This document shows, in pieces, positions 7,099 through 9,429 of a stretch of 9,429 bases of DNA (positions within the stretch are counted from its first letter, which is position 1; each line of letters starts with the position of its first letter). The stretch is from Candidatus Latescibacterota bacterium. GTDB taxonomy: Bacteria; Krumholzibacteriota; Krumholzibacteriia; Krumholzibacteriales; WJIX01. The translations under genes were made by a program, and so were the position numbers. The stretch is taken from the NCBI GenBank assembly GCA_030621255.1, contig JAUXHZ010000021.1:1-9429 (forward strand). The letters run 5' to 3'. The notes under the pieces are model-generated. The model saw nothing but the letters and a program-made list of their open reading frames with translations. It was not told the origin of the DNA and searched no databases.

Positions 7099-7908
7099 TT
7101 AGAAAGTTATTTCCTTTCTTGCAATAATCAGTTGTCCCGCTGCCACTGAAACGATCATGTATACCCCCGAGACAGAAAGTGTACGCCATACAAGATTTGA
7201 CCAGGAAAGAGGAAGCGGCAGCCCCTTGGTCATTGCTGCCATTTGCTCGAATGGCAATGAAATATAAGTACTCAGTAAAAAGCCTTTTAGCACGGGGAAT
7301 ATTCCAAGTATCGCCATAAGAAGGCTAAAGGTAAGGATTGTGGCAATCGCTGAACCAGGTCGATAAAAGAGAGTTGAAATTGCCGTTGCAAAACTTACAA
7401 CGGCGCACAATGTCCAAAATGTAAGAGCAAGAACAAGAAAAAACTTCCCACCCATATTCCACGCTGAATGGATAAGATAATTCTTCTCCATAAGGTCGGT
7501 TAGATCGAATTTAATCCAGGCAAGGATTATTACCAGTATTGCTATAGAGAAAAGGAGTATTCCGGTAATCAGATATAGATATAGTGTTTTTGCCGTAAGC
7601 CATGTGCTTCTTGCTACAGGCCTTACCCAGGCGGATTTAACAGTTCCCATCGCAAATTCATTCGAGATCTGGAAAGATGCAATAACAACAAGAGCAAGTA
7701 CGATGATATTGACCATCCATCCGAGACTCGCGGATGCGATATAGAAACCGCTGGGTATACCAATAAAATTTCTTTCAGCCGCAGCGCTTAAACCAATAAA
7801 GAGAAATATGGTAAGAAGAACAAGAATCACGGGTATTAAAAATCTCGCTCGGCTTCTTCTGAGTTTATAAACTTCTGCCGAAAGAATTCCTGACAGATTA
7901 CTTTTCAT
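7099..7908 (-). CDS. ABC-2-type transporter permease
   Basis: This is the inner-membrane subunit that would pair with the ATPase encoded immediately upstream. It is 269 residues from the preferred ATG at 7908, with about six hydrophobic segments (approximately 23-42, 56-80, 109-132, 154-176, 187-208 and 242-262). After the second segment comes ISNEFAMGTVKSAWVRPVARSTWLTAK (81-107), matching the EF-x-x-GT...PV-x-R-x-x-x-x-x-AK signature of ABC-2/BcrB-like permeases. The start at 7908 overlaps the ATPase stop by 11 bp, is preceded by AGGGGA with a 6-nt spacer, and gives the typical MKSNLSGILSAEVYKLRRSR cytoplasmic N-terminus. A longer reading from 7965 would overlap by 68 bp and is less likely. 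ABC-2 permeases move lipids, polysaccharides, peptides or antibiotics outward; the substrate here cannot be read from sequence. One ATPase and one permease gene imply homodimers of each. Confidence 0.92.
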   Translation of the reverse strand: MKSNLSGILSAEVYKLRRSRARFLIPVILVLLTIFLFIGLSAAAERNFIGIPSGFYIASASLGWMVNIIVLALVVIASFQISNEFAMGTVKSAWVRPVARSTWLTAKTLYLYLITGILLFSIAILVIILAWIKFDLTDLMEKNYLIHSAWNMGGKFFLVLALTFWTLCAVVSFATAISTLFYRPGSAIATILTFSLLMAILGIFPVLKGFLLSTYISLPFEQMAAMTKGLPLPLSWSNLVWRTLSVSGVYMIVSVAAGQLIIARKEITF

Positions 7909-8827
7909 TCTTGTTCCCCTTTGTAAGGCGGAGGAAAACACTCTCAAGGGATTCGCGTTTTTCATTTATCTCTTTAACAAAGACTGAATTTTCTATAAGA
8001 AATTTGTTTAACTTCCCAGTTTCAAGATCAGGTGAAATTACCTGGATCTTACTATTCGGCAGTAAGGTTACATCGTTGACATTGTCAAATTTTTTAAGCA
8101 ATTTAACAACTGAATGAGGGTTATCACAAACCAGCTCCACTATCTTTCCGGCAGTTAGCTCATAGGGAGAACCGGATGCAATAATAGTCCCCTCATGTAT
8201 TATTATTACTTTGTCGCAAACTTGTTCTACCTCTTCCATTCTGTGTGAAGCAAGAAAAACAGTTCTTCCCTGTTCATGGGCAAGTTTGGGGAGAAGTCCC
8301 CTCACATAAGCAATTCCATTCGGGTCAAGACCGTTTGTAGGTTCATCGAGCAGTACAAGTTTAGGATCGGGCAATAGAGCTGAAGCTAAACCCAGTCTCT
8401 GTTTCATACCCCATGAATATTCGTTTACCTTCTTAGATTCCGCTTCGTTCAATCCGGCAAATGAAAGAAGCTGCTGAATATTCTGTGTCTTACTCCCTCT
8501 TAGCCATTTGCTGATTACCTTGAGATTTTCAGCGCCTGTAAGGCCTGGATAAAAAGCCGGGGAATCGAATTGGACTCCTAGACAGGCCATAGCGGCGCTT
8601 GTTTCCCTTTGCACATCTTTACCATCAATAAGAACGCGCCCTGTTGTTGGTTTAAGAAGAGCGCAAATTAGCTTGAAGGTTGTTGTTTTTCCTGCCCCGT
8701 TAGGTCCCAAAAAACCATAAACGCCTGGAGAATCTAATAGTAGATTTATCTTATTCAGCGCACTTGTTCCGTTGAAATTCTTGCTGAGATTTTCTATTTC
8801 AAGTACAGGATATTTTTTTGTTATCAT
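7898..8827 (-). CDS. ABC transporter ATP-binding protein (CcmA/BcrA-like)
   Basis: The cytoplasmic nucleotide-binding subunit of an ABC-2-type exporter, 309 residues. Motifs are Walker A GPNGAGKT (41-48), Q-loop Q86, an atypical signature YSWGMKQR (137-144, where LSxGxxQR is usual), Walker B LVLLDE (157-162), D-loop GLDP (166-169) and H-switch H195 in ASHRMEE. DEPTNGLDPNGI is typical of bacitracin/lantibiotic-resistance and related export ATPases. The C-terminal extension (about 225-309) ends with ESLESVFLRLT, the DUF4162-like tail seen in this subfamily. The ATG at 8827 is chosen because it lies just before the conserved LEIENLSKNFN start and has AGGAA 8 nt upstream. A longer in-frame reading from 8971 would run back through the stop region of the upstream gene and has no family similarity there. 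The gap to the Omp85-like gene upstream is 11 nt, and the permease overlaps the 3' end by 11 bp. Confidence 0.95.
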   Translation of the reverse strand: MITKKYPVLEIENLSKNFNGTSALNKINLLLDSPGVYGFLGPNGAGKTTTFKLICALLKPTTGRVLIDGKDVQRETSAAMACLGVQFDSPAFYPGLTGAENLKVISKWLRGSKTQNIQQLLSFAGLNEAESKKVNEYSWGMKQRLGLASALLPDPKLVLLDEPTNGLDPNGIAYVRGLLPKLAHEQGRTVFLASHRMEEVEQVCDKVIIIHEGTIIASGSPYELTAGKIVELVCDNPHSVVKLLKKFDNVNDVTLLPNSKIQVISPDLETGKLNKFLIENSVFVKEINEKRESLESVFLRLTKGNKNEK

Positions 8828-8838
8828 AATATCAATTC

Positions 8839-9429
8839 CTAAAATGATCTTTGCGCGCGAATAATTACACGCGGGCTGAAATCGCTGCTGTCCAGATCCT
8901 CTGCTAGGTAAATACCGAGATAAGGTAAAAAGGAGTTGCCCGAGATGCCAATACCAATTGATTTTTTCCATTTATTAAAGGGGCTGCTCAGAAATCCGAG
9001 GGGCGCCTTTTTGTTCTCAGAGTCAACAAGGATACCGATATCTGAAAAAATGAGAAAGTCAGCCCTGGTAAACAGAATTCTAAGAAGCGGCAATTCAGGA
9101 AGTCCACTTCTCAGTTCCCCGGAAAAAAGAGCAAGTCTGTCTCCTCTATGAACAGAAAATGGATCGTCTCTCAATCCTCTTATTCCTGTATATCCTGAAA
9201 TGGAATAAGTTAATTGCCTGGGTAATTTATCAAATGATGAAAACAATTTCCATCCAAGGTCAAATTTTAGTCCAGCTGGAAGTTCATTGTAACGTGCTAT
9301 ATCCAGGTTAAAAGCTGAATAAGAAAACTTTCCGGGGCGGTCGGCGATACCCTTTTCGAAAAGAAGTCCTAATCTCCATCCGTTGTATTTCCAGCCAGTT
9401 TCATCACACGTATCAAGAGTTAGATTAAT
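8839..9429 (-). CDS. C-terminal part of an Omp85-like (BamA/TamA-type) outer-membrane beta-barrel protein, N-terminus outside the window
   Basis: The last 196 residues are visible and the reading frame stays open to the right edge. The fragment has alternating amphipathic strands. At residues 79-99 it reads GYTGIRGLRDDPF then HRGDRLALF, resembling the conserved VRG(F/Y) segment of the Omp85 barrel followed by GD-x-x-L and an E-L-R strand (ELRSGLPELPLLRILF). It ends RVIIRAQRSF, with the C-terminal Phe typical of the beta-signal read by the BAM complex. Several later strands (ADFLIFSDIGILVD, SIGIGISG, YLGIYLAEDL) match the pattern of the last barrel strands. The position relative to the family suggests a larger protein with an N-terminal periplasmic or enzymatic part not visible here, such as POTRA, a patatin-like or a peptidase domain. 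A shorter ORF from an internal TTG at 9246 is not a true start, since coding continues upstream. It is followed 11 nt later by the ABC ATPase, suggesting co-transcription. Superfamily is a moderate-confidence call; subtype unknown. Confidence 0.7.
   Translation of the reverse strand: MNLTLDTCDETGWKYNGWRLGLLFEKGIADRPGKFSYSAFNLDIARYNELPAGLKFDLGWKLFSSFDKLPRQLTYSISGYTGIRGLRDDPFSVHRGDRLALFSGELRSGLPELPLLRILFTRADFLIFSDIGILVDSENKKAPLGFLSSPFNKWKKSIGIGISGNSFLPYLGIYLAEDLDSSDFSPRVIIRAQRSF

Noticed and set aside
7909..7965. Longer start for the ABC permease at 7965
   Set aside because: It would overlap the ATPase by 68 bp; the ATG at 7908 has a stronger AGGGGA site and gives the normal permease N-terminus.
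8828..8971. N-terminal extension of the ABC ATPase to 8971
   Set aside because: It overlaps the 3' end of the Omp85-like gene in another frame, lacks similarity to ABC proteins, and a well-placed ATG with AGGAA exists at 8827.
8839..9246. A free-standing 135-residue protein starting at the TTG at 9246
   Set aside because: The same frame stays open to the window edge with continuous beta-strand character, so 9246 is an internal Leu codon of a longer gene.
1..9429. CRISPR array, insertion sequence, prophage or toxin-antitoxin module
   Set aside because: I found no regularly spaced repeats, terminal inverted repeats, transposase or integrase motifs, or paired small genes on either strand.

Overview
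The window is a compact block of bacterial chromosome in which every recognisable gene is on the minus strand: seven protein genes (two cut by the window edges) and one tRNA. The base composition looks moderately AT-rich. A protein ending in an Omp85-like outer-membrane barrel with a terminal Phe points to a diderm (Gram-negative-type) organism. Der beside a DUF512/PDZ radical-SAM-like protein is an arrangement I know from Firmicutes and other deep lineages. The mix of genes would suit an uncultivated diderm phylum, but I cannot name the taxon from this sequence.

In transcription order (right to left), the first group is an envelope cassette at 9429-5506. It contains the C-terminal end of an Omp85-type outer-membrane barrel protein, an ABC transporter ATPase, its ABC-2-type membrane permease, and a secreted FG-GAP/VCBS-like beta-propeller protein with seven to eight Asp-rich Ca2+-binding-type loops. 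Gaps are 11 nt, an 11-bp overlap, and 36 nt, so the four are probably co-transcribed. This is the least ordinary part of the window.

A 163-bp spacer (5343-5505) with a possible weak promoter separates this from a second group, housekeeping genes for DNA repair and translation at 5342-1. It runs mutL, miaA (4-bp ATGA overlap), tRNA-Gly(CCC), the DUF512 Fe-S protein, and der (cut by the left edge before its C-terminal KH-like domain). The tRNA lies 15 nt after the miaA stop. A perfect TTGACA box inside the 3' end of miaA could give it its own promoter. A bulged hairpin lies between the tRNA and the DUF512 gene.

I found no IS elements, CRISPR arrays, phage genes or direct repeats, and no spacer longer than 300 bp. 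No wholly new system is evident. The best candidates for follow-up are the Omp85 + ABC exporter + secreted propeller cassette and the tRNA-Gly promoter nested in miaA. Three start codons differ from the longest ORF, and one MutL metal-site motif position is atypical.
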